Source: an uncultured Alphaproteobacteria bacterium
Lineage (GTDB): Bacteria; Pseudomonadota; Alphaproteobacteria; Rs-D84
DNA: 64,000 nucleotides
Assembly: GCA_949878575.1 (NCBI GenBank)
Contig: CATLAX010000001.1
Location: 124,001-188,000, forward strand
Direction of reading: 5' to 3'
Below, in pieces: positions 1 to 8,753 of the stretch. Positions within the stretch are counted from its first letter, which is position 1. The number at the start of each line of letters is the position of its first letter. The notes under the pieces are model-generated. The model had not been told where the DNA came from. It searched no databases and saw only the letters and a program-made list of their open reading frames with translations. A program made the translations under genes and the position numbers.

Positions 1-1142
1 CCATCGGTCAGCGACACGCGTTCACAGTCTGAAAACACTTTCATGACGGACAGTGTCTGCATGTCCGGATTTTCCGGCGCGACCCCCGGCATCGGCGGCA
101 TTATGGAGTTATAACCGTCGGCCGGCCCGGGAAAGTACGCGTCGGCGGCGTACGACACGGTTGCGTACAGTATTAAAACCTTTAATGTTATCGCGATGGT
201 TTGAACCGCGGCTTCCACTATTTTGTTAATGGCGTTGCCGGTCAGCCTTGACGCCATGGACCACGTCTTTTCAAACGCGGACGCGGCCAGCAGAAACGGT
301 AAGAATATTATTATGAATATCAGCTTGAACACAACGGACAGGACCTTGAAGAACAGGTCAAATCCTATGATTAAAAATATTATTACCAGGCTTAATCCCG
401 CAATCCATGTGAACAGGCCGCCACCCATGCCCAGCCATGCATAGTTCATTAACGCAAAACCGCCCGCGGCGCCCGCCAGCATGACACTGTTCAAATTTCC
501 GATTACGCACATAAACGGCCCCATCACCGGATTTAGCACGTCGCCCGCGTCATCCGCCGCCGCCCGCAGTGCATCGCACTGTGATGCGCCGACTGTTCCC
601 GTCGCCGCCATTGACAGTTCGGCGCCGGTGTACATTATCGGTGTGATTGTAATGTTTGCAACCGTTTTCAGCGCGGACGTGCCGCCCATGCCGATTGCGC
701 CGATTAATACGCCGACGAACATTATCCGCGCGCCCTGGCGCCAGATTTTGTCAAACCATGACTTGAATTCCAGTTTCTTTTCCGCGCCGTCCAGTTTGGC
801 CGTCTGCTGGGCCGCGGAAAACAGATGACGAATTGTTTCTATGAATATAAAGACGCCGAATCCCACGGCCAGCAGTATCCACAGGCCGTTTACGACCAGT
901 TCCCAGAACATTTCCGTCGCCCGGCCGATAACCCCGAACAGCTCTGATACGTATCCGCACATAAAGCATCCCGGCGCGTCGCCGATATTGCCGTCTGCAC
1001 CGATTGCGGACATGAAATTGTCCATGCTGGTATACGTCAGGGCGTCGCCCCCAATTGACGACGACAGGTACCATATGCCGATGCCCAGTGCAATCGCACC
1101 CATTATTAAACGAACGGCAATCATAATCAGTGTGGACTTCAT
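1..1142 (-). CDS. Polytopic membrane protein, VirB6/TrbL-like, partial (runs off left edge)
   Basis: Reverse-strand reading from ATG at 1142 (MKSTLIMIAVRLIMGAIALGIGIWYL...CFMCGYVSELFGV...) stays open to the window edge. ATG overlaps the TGA of nothing upstream but its start overlaps the stop of the 1139-2332 ORF. Several hydrophobic segments. Confidence 0.7.
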   Translation of the reverse strand, partial: MKSTLIMIAVRLIMGAIALGIGIWYLSSSIGGDALTYTSMDNFMSAIGADGNIGDAPGCFMCGYVSELFGVIGRATEMFWELVVNGLWILLAVGFGVFIFIETIRHLFSAAQQTAKLDGAEKKLEFKSWFDKIWRQGARIMFVGVLIGAIGMGGTSALKTVANITITPIMYTGAELSMAATGTVGASQCDALRAAADDAGDVLNPVMGPFMCVIGNLNSVMLAGAAGGFALMNYAWLGMGGGLFTWIAGLSLVIIFLIIGFDLFFKVLSVVFKLIFIIIFLPFLLAASAFEKTWSMASRLTGNAINKIVEAAVQTIAITLKVLILYATVSYAADAYFPGPADGYNSIMPPMPGVAPENPDMQTLSVMKVFSDCERVSLTD

Positions 1143-2332
1143 TTCTTATCGCCGCCCTTTATTATTGTTGCGCCAACCTTTTTTGCGGTGTCCGCCACCA
1201 GCGACGTCAGACGCATCGCATCGTTGGCCAGCTGTTCGCTAAGCGCGGTTTCCGAATCAACATCAAACGCGCCAAGCACCATTTTTGTTACCTGCGGAAT
1301 CTGGGAATATATGTAGTTTAGCACATACACCAGGACTATTGCACTGGCCAGTGTTATCTGGGCAAGGTTGTCTTCGCTTAAATCCGCGGCAAAAACCTCG
1401 CCGTTGTTAATGAGCGTCATTAGTTCCGCGGACGACGTGCCGGATGCGGAAAAGAATTTTGCGATTATCACCATTATGACGGTATATGTCAAAACCGCCG
1501 CCGCCAGGCCGATTATGGCGTTTATTACCTTTTTAAGCTGTTTTGTGCCGATGTTCTTGCCGATGCCCGCCAGCCATTGCGGCGCATCCGCGCCCTTGAA
1601 CGCGACCAGCGTTAAAGACAGCGGGAAAAAGAAAGCAAAAAACGTCATTGCAACTATCACATCGGCAAAGTAAAAGCAGAACCGGACAAACAGTTTGAAA
1701 AAGCCGTAAACAAGGTATATGCCGCACAACAGTATTAGTATGTGTTTTATCAGGTCGCCGATGCTGAACAGCGCCTGCCATGAAAACGCATTGTCTATGA
1801 CAGCGATGCCCAGTTTTATATACGACTGGAACTGTGTGATGGTAGTCTTCATCACCATTATGATTTTATCGCGCAAGTGGGGACGGTAAAATCCGTCGTC
1901 CGACATCTGCATGGGCTGGTACGTGACCTGTTCGTTGACTGTCTGCGCGTCCGTCTGCAATACGTTCTGGGTGTATATGGCGGTTATTTCCGCAACCGGT
2001 TCAAACGTGATTGTCGTTATAAAGCGCGGCAGCATCACGCCCAGCCCCAGCAGGGAAAACGCGACCAGTGAATTTATTAGGACAGGCTTTATTGACTTCT
2101 GATAAAACGGGTCTGTAACGCCGCCGCGGATATTTTTCCATACCGCGTTTATGGTATAAAATGCAAACAGCACGCAGAACAAAATCGCACAGAATACAAC
2201 GAATTTGTTGTACACCGCCGCGGCAGATGTTGATACCACCTGAAACAGGCGGTCAAAAACCGGACAGCCCCAGCACTGCACGCTATTGTCTATCAAAGGG
2301 TTCATCATGCCGTTCATTTCTTTGCAAACCAC
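1139..2332 (-). CDS. Polytopic membrane protein, VirB6/TrbL-like
   Basis: 397-aa ORF with multiple TM segments and an N-terminal CWGC motif; overlaps neighbours on both sides (operon). Confidence 0.75.
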   Translation of the reverse strand: MVCKEMNGMMNPLIDNSVQCWGCPVFDRLFQVVSTSAAAVYNKFVVFCAILFCVLFAFYTINAVWKNIRGGVTDPFYQKSIKPVLINSLVAFSLLGLGVMLPRFITTITFEPVAEITAIYTQNVLQTDAQTVNEQVTYQPMQMSDDGFYRPHLRDKIIMVMKTTITQFQSYIKLGIAVIDNAFSWQALFSIGDLIKHILILLCGIYLVYGFFKLFVRFCFYFADVIVAMTFFAFFFPLSLTLVAFKGADAPQWLAGIGKNIGTKQLKKVINAIIGLAAAVLTYTVIMVIIAKFFSASGTSSAELMTLINNGEVFAADLSEDNLAQITLASAIVLVYVLNYIYSQIPQVTKMVLGAFDVDSETALSEQLANDAMRLTSLVADTAKKVGATIIKGGDKK

Positions 2333-3624
2333 TTTGCCACTTTTTTACCGAACGTGCCGGCCTTTGCCATTTTGCCGGTCCAGTCCTTGGTGTTTTTCCA
2401 TGTCTTTTTGGCGTCGCCTGTTACATTCCTGTACAAGGTGTCTTTGGCCGGGGCGTACATTTTCAAGCGTTCGCGTGTCAAATCAAATATCCGCAGCATC
2501 AGATAAAATGTCAGTATCGCCGACATCCACATAACTGAATGTTCGCCGAATCCGGCGCCGTTGTTCGCAACCTGGGGAACATTGGATGCGGCCGAACCAC
2601 CGGCGGCAACCACAAAAACTGAGCTGTTCCAGTTAAACAGCGCGCGGACAACCGCAACGTTTATTGTTAAAATAAACGCGCATGCAATCATTGTTATAAC
2701 CAGAGTCTGCAGAGCCTTTGTTATTCCGGAAAACGCCGGCCATACGTCAAACCAGAGATCCGGATTTTTAGGCTTTGCAACCCATGTCAAAACCTGAAAC
2801 GGATACAGTATCAGCGCCATGCCCAAATCAAATATCGCCTGAATAATAAGAAGGGCCATGAACAGGTTGCATCCGACGAACGTTGTCACCAGCAATATGC
2901 CGGATATTAGGTTCATGAAATCCTGGCCCCCGTGCGGAATCAGCGTAATAAGACCGCGCAGGCCCTGGTGTATGAAGTCAAAGCCGCGTTTTATCATCTG
3001 GTTGTTTACATTGCTGATGTCGGCGACGGGCTGGGTTAAAAAATTGCAGCTGCGTTCGGAAATCCATCCCTGGGCGACAATGTCCGGCGGGCATTCAACG
3101 GGCGCCGCTGACGCCGCGGCGACGCCGCCCGCATTTATTCCATCCGTGATGGCGTGTGTATAGATGGCCCCGAATTCCAAAAACGGATTGACCAGCCATT
3201 CCGTTACGTATACCGGCTTTATCTGCAGCAATATCGCCGCCGCTATTATGGCGCGCAGGCCCGGCTTCAACATGTTCTGGGCGATTGTCATGCCGTCCGC
3301 CTTGCCGGCGGCCATTTCGCCCCCGCCGGAGAATCCAAAGAACGATACCCATTTCGCCGGAAAGTACATCTTTACCAGATACAGGCTCATTGATATTGCC
3401 AGAAAACCCCATATCAATATATATATGATACCGTCGCCGTTGCCGACAAAAAATTCGTACCCGCCGGTTGCAACCGTCATGAACGCATCCAGTACCAGCG
3501 GTACAAACGGCGCCAGGTTAAAGCTGTCCACGATGCCCCATGCGGCGTGCGCGGATGCGGGTGCAAACATTAATACAGCGGCCGCGACAACCGGTAAGAT
3601 TTTCAACAATTTTTTCATGCGCAT
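2314..3624 (-). CDS. Polytopic membrane protein with signal peptide, VirB6/TrbL-like
   Basis: 436-aa ORF, N-terminal signal sequence (MRMKKLLKILPVVAAAVLMFAPASAHA), several TM segments, basic C-tail; overlaps next ORF. Confidence 0.75.
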   Translation of the reverse strand: MRMKKLLKILPVVAAAVLMFAPASAHAAWGIVDSFNLAPFVPLVLDAFMTVATGGYEFFVGNGDGIIYILIWGFLAISMSLYLVKMYFPAKWVSFFGFSGGGEMAAGKADGMTIAQNMLKPGLRAIIAAAILLQIKPVYVTEWLVNPFLEFGAIYTHAITDGINAGGVAAASAAPVECPPDIVAQGWISERSCNFLTQPVADISNVNNQMIKRGFDFIHQGLRGLITLIPHGGQDFMNLISGILLVTTFVGCNLFMALLIIQAIFDLGMALILYPFQVLTWVAKPKNPDLWFDVWPAFSGITKALQTLVITMIACAFILTINVAVVRALFNWNSSVFVVAAGGSAASNVPQVANNGAGFGEHSVMWMSAILTFYLMLRIFDLTRERLKMYAPAKDTLYRNVTGDAKKTWKNTKDWTGKMAKAGTFGKKVAKWFAKK

Positions 3625-3681
3625 ATATTTATTGTTTTCAATTATATCATATTTGGTGCAAAATGTGATATAGTTAAAGTA

Positions 3682-4977
3682 ATGAGCGGCCTAAAAAAAT
3701 TTTGGATTGTGTTTTTATCGTTTCTGCCACTGTCGGCCGGGGCTGTGGCGCCGCTGGTGGTGGGGGGAATCGCGGGGGCGGTGTCAATCGTCGGGTTTTC
3801 CATATACCGTTCCATGTCGCCGGTGAACATGGCGGACGCGTTGGCCTTCTTTTCCAGTTGCTGGTCATGCCAGATGTTCGGCGACGTGATGGCGTCAATG
3901 TCCGTTCTGCTGCCAAAGGCGTATCATGCAATAGGGCTGGTCGTGATACCGTTTGCGGCGGGGCTTTCCGGGGTGTGGATTGCGTGGAAGCTGTTTTCGG
4001 GACTGTTGAACGCAAAGGTGGAGCAGCCGTGGTCTGTTACCGGCGATTTCGGGGTGCATATGTTAAAGCTGGCGGTGGTGTGCGTTGCGCTGGCCGCGCC
4101 GCTGCCACGAATGATAAGTGATATTGTTATTCAGCCCGTATTTACCGTTGGCCTGTCTATAAATCACGTGGCGGCAGACATGGCCGGGGAAAACAAGTTT
4201 AACGAATGCGTTGTCGCAACAGCGGTCGCGGACCCTGTTACGGTTGATTCGCGCGCGGCCGCGTCCGGCGCGTTTTCGCCGATGCTGCGCCATAATCTGG
4301 CGTGCGAGGTTGGAAATGTCCATCAGATAACCGGACTTGGCATGACGGTCGGGTGGACCATGATGAACATGGCGTTTAATTCCGATTACATGCATACGAT
4401 AATGTGGGGGCTGCCGATATTTCCGAACATTCCCATGTTTTTCTTTGGGCTGATGATAATAGTTCTCTTCTTTTTTGCCCTGTTGCCGATACCCATATAT
4501 TTTCTGGAGATTTTTATAAAGCTGTCAATGGATTTGATAATGCTGCCGCTGATGGCGCTAAGCTGGCTGTTTTCCGGGTGGAAAATTTTTCCGAACGGCG
4601 GCCGGTCAATAAAGGACATGATAAACGACGTTGTTCAGGGAACGGTCGGAATCGCTTTAACCGGTGTGTTTTTAACGTTTTCCGTAATGTTTCTTAACGC
4701 GTTGTTCGGCAACTGGGGCGGGGCGTCGCGGTTAAAGGCGGCGCTGGATGCGAACGATTCGCATTTGCTGATTGACGGACTGATGATGCGCAACGACAGT
4801 CTGATAACAATAATATTAATGGGAATATTTATAGCCATGTTTATGACGATGATTCCCGCGCTGGTCAAGACTTTGTTCAATGTCCAGATATCCGACAAGT
4901 TCTATCAGGATACGAAGAAGAACCTAAACACCATGTGGAAAAATATTAAAAAATGGAACAAGGTGTTAAAAAAATAA
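3682..4977 (+). CDS. Polytopic membrane protein with signal peptide, VirB6/TrbL-like
   Basis: 431-aa ORF, several TM segments, CWSCQMFGD motif, basic C-tail (KKNLNTMWKNIKKWNKVLKK); divergent to the preceding three genes. Confidence 0.75.
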   Translation: MSGLKKFWIVFLSFLPLSAGAVAPLVVGGIAGAVSIVGFSIYRSMSPVNMADALAFFSSCWSCQMFGDVMASMSVLLPKAYHAIGLVVIPFAAGLSGVWIAWKLFSGLLNAKVEQPWSVTGDFGVHMLKLAVVCVALAAPLPRMISDIVIQPVFTVGLSINHVAADMAGENKFNECVVATAVADPVTVDSRAAASGAFSPMLRHNLACEVGNVHQITGLGMTVGWTMMNMAFNSDYMHTIMWGLPIFPNIPMFFFGLMIIVLFFFALLPIPIYFLEIFIKLSMDLIMLPLMALSWLFSGWKIFPNGGRSIKDMINDVVQGTVGIALTGVFLTFSVMFLNALFGNWGGASRLKAALDANDSHLLIDGLMMRNDSLITIILMGIFIAMFMTMIPALVKTLFNVQISDKFYQDTKKNLNTMWKNIKKWNKVLKK

Positions 4978-5045
4978 AAAATCAAGTCCTTTATTTAACC
5001 GGGGGGGCTTTTTTGTATATTCCGAATCTGATATAATTCATAGCA

Positions 5046-5555
5046 ATGAAGACGTTTCCGATTCTTTACTGGCCGCGCGAAACAAAGGGTGATAACGAAT
5101 ATCACCTGGCGCGCAGGGTTATCAGTGCCGCGACCGGCGTTATGCCGCAGCTGGCGGGCGGTCAGATGGATTTGGCCCGTATATTTGCGCAGAACCCCGA
5201 TGCATCCGTATATTATCCGGTGTTTTGCGAATCCACCGGATGGTGGGGGGAGCTGCTGGGGGGGGATGCCGCAGTGACAGACAAGGTGATTATTTCCCCG
5301 GAATGCCAGCTGATGGTGATAGAGGCGCGCGCCCCGCGCGCACGCCGCGGCGCGACGCAGTTGCTGGCGGCGGAGATATATCCGGCCAGCGGCTTTTTCA
5401 AAAAAATGAATTCCAACATCGCCACGGTCTCCGATATGCTGGCAACGGACACGGGAACGATTCTGGCGTTGTTTGCGGGACGCAACCCGGCGCCTTTTAT
5501 CAGCGTTTTGGAATCCACGGGGAATTCATACCTGGGGTGCATCGGACGATATTAG
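5046..5555 (+). CDS. Hypothetical protein (169 aa)
   Basis: Intact ORF in the gap before rpmE; no family recognised. Confidence 0.6.
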   Translation: MKTFPILYWPRETKGDNEYHLARRVISAATGVMPQLAGGQMDLARIFAQNPDASVYYPVFCESTGWWGELLGGDAAVTDKVIISPECQLMVIEARAPRARRGATQLLAAEIYPASGFFKKMNSNIATVSDMLATDTGTILALFAGRNPAPFISVLESTGNSYLGCIGRY

Positions 5556-5572
5556 GGATTGCTTAATATCGC

Positions 5573-5600
5573 TTGATTTTTGGAAAAATCCTTGTATAAT
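5573..5600 (+). promoter_or_regulatory. Sigma70-like promoter of rpmE
   Basis: TTGATT, 16-nt spacer, TATAAT immediately upstream of rpmE. Confidence 0.6.
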
Positions 5601-5632
5601 CTGCACGCTAAAAACTATAAAAGGGTATTGCT

Positions 5633-5845
5633 ATGAAAAAAGGTATTCATCCCGAGTATCATGAAATTAACGTCACGATGACAGACGGGAAAACTGTAAA
5701 AATGTATTCTTCGGTTAAAAAGGACCTGATTTTGTCCACGGACAATTTGAACCATTCCGCCTGGACCGGCCAGCGCAGCAATGCCGGCGACAAGGGTCAG
5801 CGCGCCAGCCAGTTCAAAAGCAAGTTTGCAGGATTTAAGTTTTAA
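5633..5845 (+). CDS. rpmE: 50S ribosomal protein L31
   Basis: MKKGIHPEYHEINVTMTDGKTV... is the L31 signature. Confidence 0.92.
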   Translation: MKKGIHPEYHEINVTMTDGKTVKMYSSVKKDLILSTDNLNHSAWTGQRSNAGDKGQRASQFKSKFAGFKF

Positions 5846-5881
5846 TAAATTTACAACAAGCGGGGGCGGGGGCCGCGCATT

Positions 5882-6589
5882 ATGGATTTGCTGCTAAAAG
5901 GTTCCATTGAATTAAACAAGATGTTCGCCGCGCTGCAACGCACGGCGGACGGTTTGCGCCGTGATTTCGGCGAGGTGGAACAGTTGCAGCAGTCTTTGCG
6001 CGGCGCGCGTGACTTTGTGGCAAAAGCGTCCGCCCGGAGAGAGGAAAGTGTTTTGTCCGATTTGTTGCTGGTGCGGCCGGCGGCGGGGTTGCTGACCCCG
6101 AATGTCAGTCGTGCGGGCGACGGTCGTGATGAATTTGTACTGGCGATTTCCGGGGCGGCAAATTTTGTACGCGGCAATCCCCGTTTCGCAATATCACTGG
6201 CGCTGCGTTCAAATGATGAAACAAGGATTGCGCTGGTCTATTCACCGATTGACGAAAGATTATATTATGCGGAGGCCGACCGCGGTGCATACGCGTTTTC
6301 CGCATTTCATTCCGCAAAGCTAAAGGTTTCTAATTTATCTGATCCGGCTGATTTGACAATAGCGTACAACACGTCCGATATACGTGCGCCGCGGTGCGCA
6401 AATCCGCGTCGTACGGGGTGTCCGGCGATGGATTTGGCGTGGGTTGCGGCCGGAAAATTTGATGCGTTTGTGTCAGACGCGCTGGATTGGGCGGAAATTG
6501 CGGCCGGCGACTTAATTGTACGCGAGGCCGGCGGAAAAATATCCATGGGCGCCGATCTGGTTGCCACAAACGGCAAGGTTGAATTGTAA
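5882..6589 (+). CDS. Inositol monophosphatase-family protein with degenerate active site
   Basis: IMPase-like layout (NFVRGNPRFAISLAL; YYAEADRGAYA; LDWAEIAAGDLIVREAGG), but the DPxDGT motif is replaced by AISGAA. Confidence 0.7.
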   Translation: MDLLLKGSIELNKMFAALQRTADGLRRDFGEVEQLQQSLRGARDFVAKASARREESVLSDLLLVRPAAGLLTPNVSRAGDGRDEFVLAISGAANFVRGNPRFAISLALRSNDETRIALVYSPIDERLYYAEADRGAYAFSAFHSAKLKVSNLSDPADLTIAYNTSDIRAPRCANPRRTGCPAMDLAWVAAGKFDAFVSDALDWAEIAAGDLIVREAGGKISMGADLVATNGKVEL

Positions 6590-6608
6590 AACAATTTAAA
6601 GCAAAGAT

Positions 6609-6638
6609 AAAAAATCCCCGGGGAACCGGGGATTTTTA
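6609..6638. terminator. Bidirectional intrinsic terminator
   Basis: AAAATCCCCGGGGAACCGGGGATTTTT, perfect inverted repeat with T-runs on both strands. Confidence 0.75.
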
Positions 6639-6958
6639 CATGATTTTTATGTATAGTGATTGTTTGAAGTTTTGGCGGGCGGCGTCGTTTTTTGTTGAGA
6701 AGGCGCAATGCACGGCGCCGCCCCGCATGAAAAAGACCACCGTAATAAATTATGGCGGTCGGGGTGTTTACAAAGCATAACGTGGTGCCCCTGCCGGTCT
6801 TTGGCCAAAGCCTGTTTTATAACCAACAGCACCCCGACCGTACTGTCAGAGTGTAACGGTGCAAAATTGCAACCGTATACGGATTTCAGTCTGATGCAAC
6901 TTGCACCGTTCGTTATGGGCTTGTAAAGGCCCCGAACCTAAATTCCCATTCAGATTCA
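6638..6958 (-). ncRNA. Putative structured transcript with possible nested short ORFs
   Basis: Minus-strand promoter at 6965-6993, bidirectional terminator at 6609-6638. Inverted repeats between: CGGTCGGGGTG/CACCCCGACCG, AACGGTGCAA/TTGCACCGTT, TTTACAAAGCATAACG/CGTTATGGGCTTGTAAA, CCGTAAT/ATTATGG. Confidence 0.5.
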
Positions 6959-6964
6959 CTTATT

Positions 6965-6993
6965 ATTATATAATGCGCCCCTGTTATTTACAA
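6965..6993 (-). promoter_or_regulatory. Sigma70-like promoter, minus strand
   Basis: On minus: TTGTAA, 17 nt, TATAAT. Confidence 0.55.
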
Positions 6994-7020
6994 GAATATA
7001 TTCTTTTTCGGCCCATGCGC

Positions 7021-8286
7021 CTATTTTTTGCGAAAGCCGTCCCAGTATTCCAGACGCTTTTTTATCTCGCGCTCAAAACCGCGTTCAACGGGATGGTAAA
7101 ACCTTTGCCGCGGCATGTCCTCCGGAAAACAGTTTTGACCACTGCATCCCGTCGCCGTGTCCGGATCGTATACATATCCCGCGCCGTATCCCATGTTTTT
7201 CATCATTTTTGTAGGCGCGTTTAATATAACCTTGGGCGGGGGCAGGCTGCCACTGTCACGGGCGGCGGCATAGGCCGCCTTTTGCGCTTTGTAATTTGCA
7301 ACGCTTTTGGGTGCGGTGCCCAAATATATTATTAATTCCGTTATGGCCAGATCGCCCTCAGGACTGCCCATGCGTTCATACAGCTGCCATGCGTTCAGCG
7401 CCATCTGCATTGCGTTCGGATCGGCCAGACCCACGTCTTCCATTGCAAAACGCGCCAGGCGCCGCAGCAGGTACATCGGATCCTGGCCGGATGTTAACAT
7501 GCGCGCCGCCCAGTACAGCGCGGCATCCGTATCGGATGCGCGCAAAGATTTGTGAACGGCCGATATTAAATTGTAATGTTCGTCGCCGCTTTTGTCAGAC
7601 AGCGGTGCGCGTTTCTGGACGGTGCTGTCCAGTTCCTCAGGCGAAAGTTCCGTGTCAAATCCGGCGGCCGCCAGGTATTCAACCGTGTTTAACAAAAATC
7701 GCGCGTCACCGTCCGCCATTTCCGCCAGGTGCAGTGCCGCCGCCGCGGTCAAGGGCAGTTTTTTGCTTAAAAATTCTTCGGCCCGGCGTATCAGCGTCAT
7801 TAAGTCTTCTGTTCCCAGCGCCGTCAAAACACCGACGTGACACCGTGACAGCAGCGCGTTGTTCAAATTAAAACTGGGATTTTCGGTCGTTGCGCCAATG
7901 AATACAACCGTGCCGTCTTCCAGGTATGGCAGCAAAGTATCCTGCTGGGTCTTGTTAAAGCGGTGAATTTCATCAATGAACAGCAACGTGCCGCGGCCGA
8001 TGTCGCGTGTCATTCGCGCGGCCTCCATCGCTTTCTTTATATCTGCCGTGCCGGAAAACACCGCGGACATCGGTACAAAATCCATGTCAACAGACGCGGC
8101 CAGCGCCCGCGCGATTGTTGTTTTCCCGCATCCGGGCGGCCCCCATAATATCAGGTTGGACAGTTTGCCCGCATCAACCATGCGGCGCACCAGACCCGTC
8201 GGCCCCAGTAATGCATGCTGGCCCAGCACATCGTCAATGGTGCGCGGGCGCATTAAATCGGCAAGCGGTCGGGTGTCTTTTGGCAT
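7021..8286 (-). CDS. rarA: Replication-associated recombination protein A (MgsA/RarA AAA+ ATPase)
   Basis: RPRTIDDVLGQHALLGP, Walker A GPPGCGKTT, FIDEIHRFNKTQQD, TENPSFNLN. Confidence 0.95.
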   Translation of the reverse strand: MPKDTRPLADLMRPRTIDDVLGQHALLGPTGLVRRMVDAGKLSNLILWGPPGCGKTTIARALAASVDMDFVPMSAVFSGTADIKKAMEAARMTRDIGRGTLLFIDEIHRFNKTQQDTLLPYLEDGTVVFIGATTENPSFNLNNALLSRCHVGVLTALGTEDLMTLIRRAEEFLSKKLPLTAAAALHLAEMADGDARFLLNTVEYLAAAGFDTELSPEELDSTVQKRAPLSDKSGDEHYNLISAVHKSLRASDTDAALYWAARMLTSGQDPMYLLRRLARFAMEDVGLADPNAMQMALNAWQLYERMGSPEGDLAITELIIYLGTAPKSVANYKAQKAAYAAARDSGSLPPPKVILNAPTKMMKNMGYGAGYVYDPDTATGCSGQNCFPEDMPRQRFYHPVERGFEREIKKRLEYWDGFRKK

Positions 8287-8335
8287 TTTATTTTCGTTTT
8301 ACTTTTATTTTATTTGTCACCATGAATATGGTATA

Positions 8336-8740
8336 ATGAATCAGGCAAATAAACAAGGATTATGTAACGTGAATACAGGCGAAAAATTTGCAGACAATGA
8401 TATTGCTGTTGCAATTTTGGCGGCGGCAATAATCGGTGCGCGGCCCGATACGGCGCCAGATGCTGCGGTGGCGCAGGCGCGCAGAGCCTTGGCACCGCAC
8501 GGGGCCCGTGCGATTGGTGACGATAAAATCGCCGCATCCGTGCGCCGGGACAAGATTCAGTGTCTTGAGGACGGTTCGTGGCATACGATGCTGCGCCGGT
8601 ATATAGCGCGGCGGTACAACATGACGCCGGCGCAATATCGTGCGAAATGGGGTCTGCCGGATGATTATCCGTTCGTGGCGCCGGATTATGCAAAAAAACG
8701 CTCGCGGATTGCGAAAAATTCCGGGCTGGGACGAAAATAG
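8336..8740 (+). CDS. MucR/Ros-family transcriptional regulator
   Basis: SVRRDKIQCLEDGSWHTMLRRYIARRYNMTPAQYRAKWGLPDDYPFVAPDYAKKRS; MucR/Ros core. Start chosen inside the longer ORF. Confidence 0.88.
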   Translation: MNQANKQGLCNVNTGEKFADNDIAVAILAAAIIGARPDTAPDAAVAQARRALAPHGARAIGDDKIAASVRRDKIQCLEDGSWHTMLRRYIARRYNMTPAQYRAKWGLPDDYPFVAPDYAKKRSRIAKNSGLGRK

Positions 8741-8753
8741 AAAGGACCAAGAA

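Noticed and set aside
6708-6926. Plus-strand 72-aa ORF and overlapping minus-strand short ORFs in the 6.7-6.9 kb region as ordinary genes
   Set aside because: The inverted-repeat structure with a minus-strand promoter and terminator explains the region better; coding status of the short ORFs is left open under the RNA finding.
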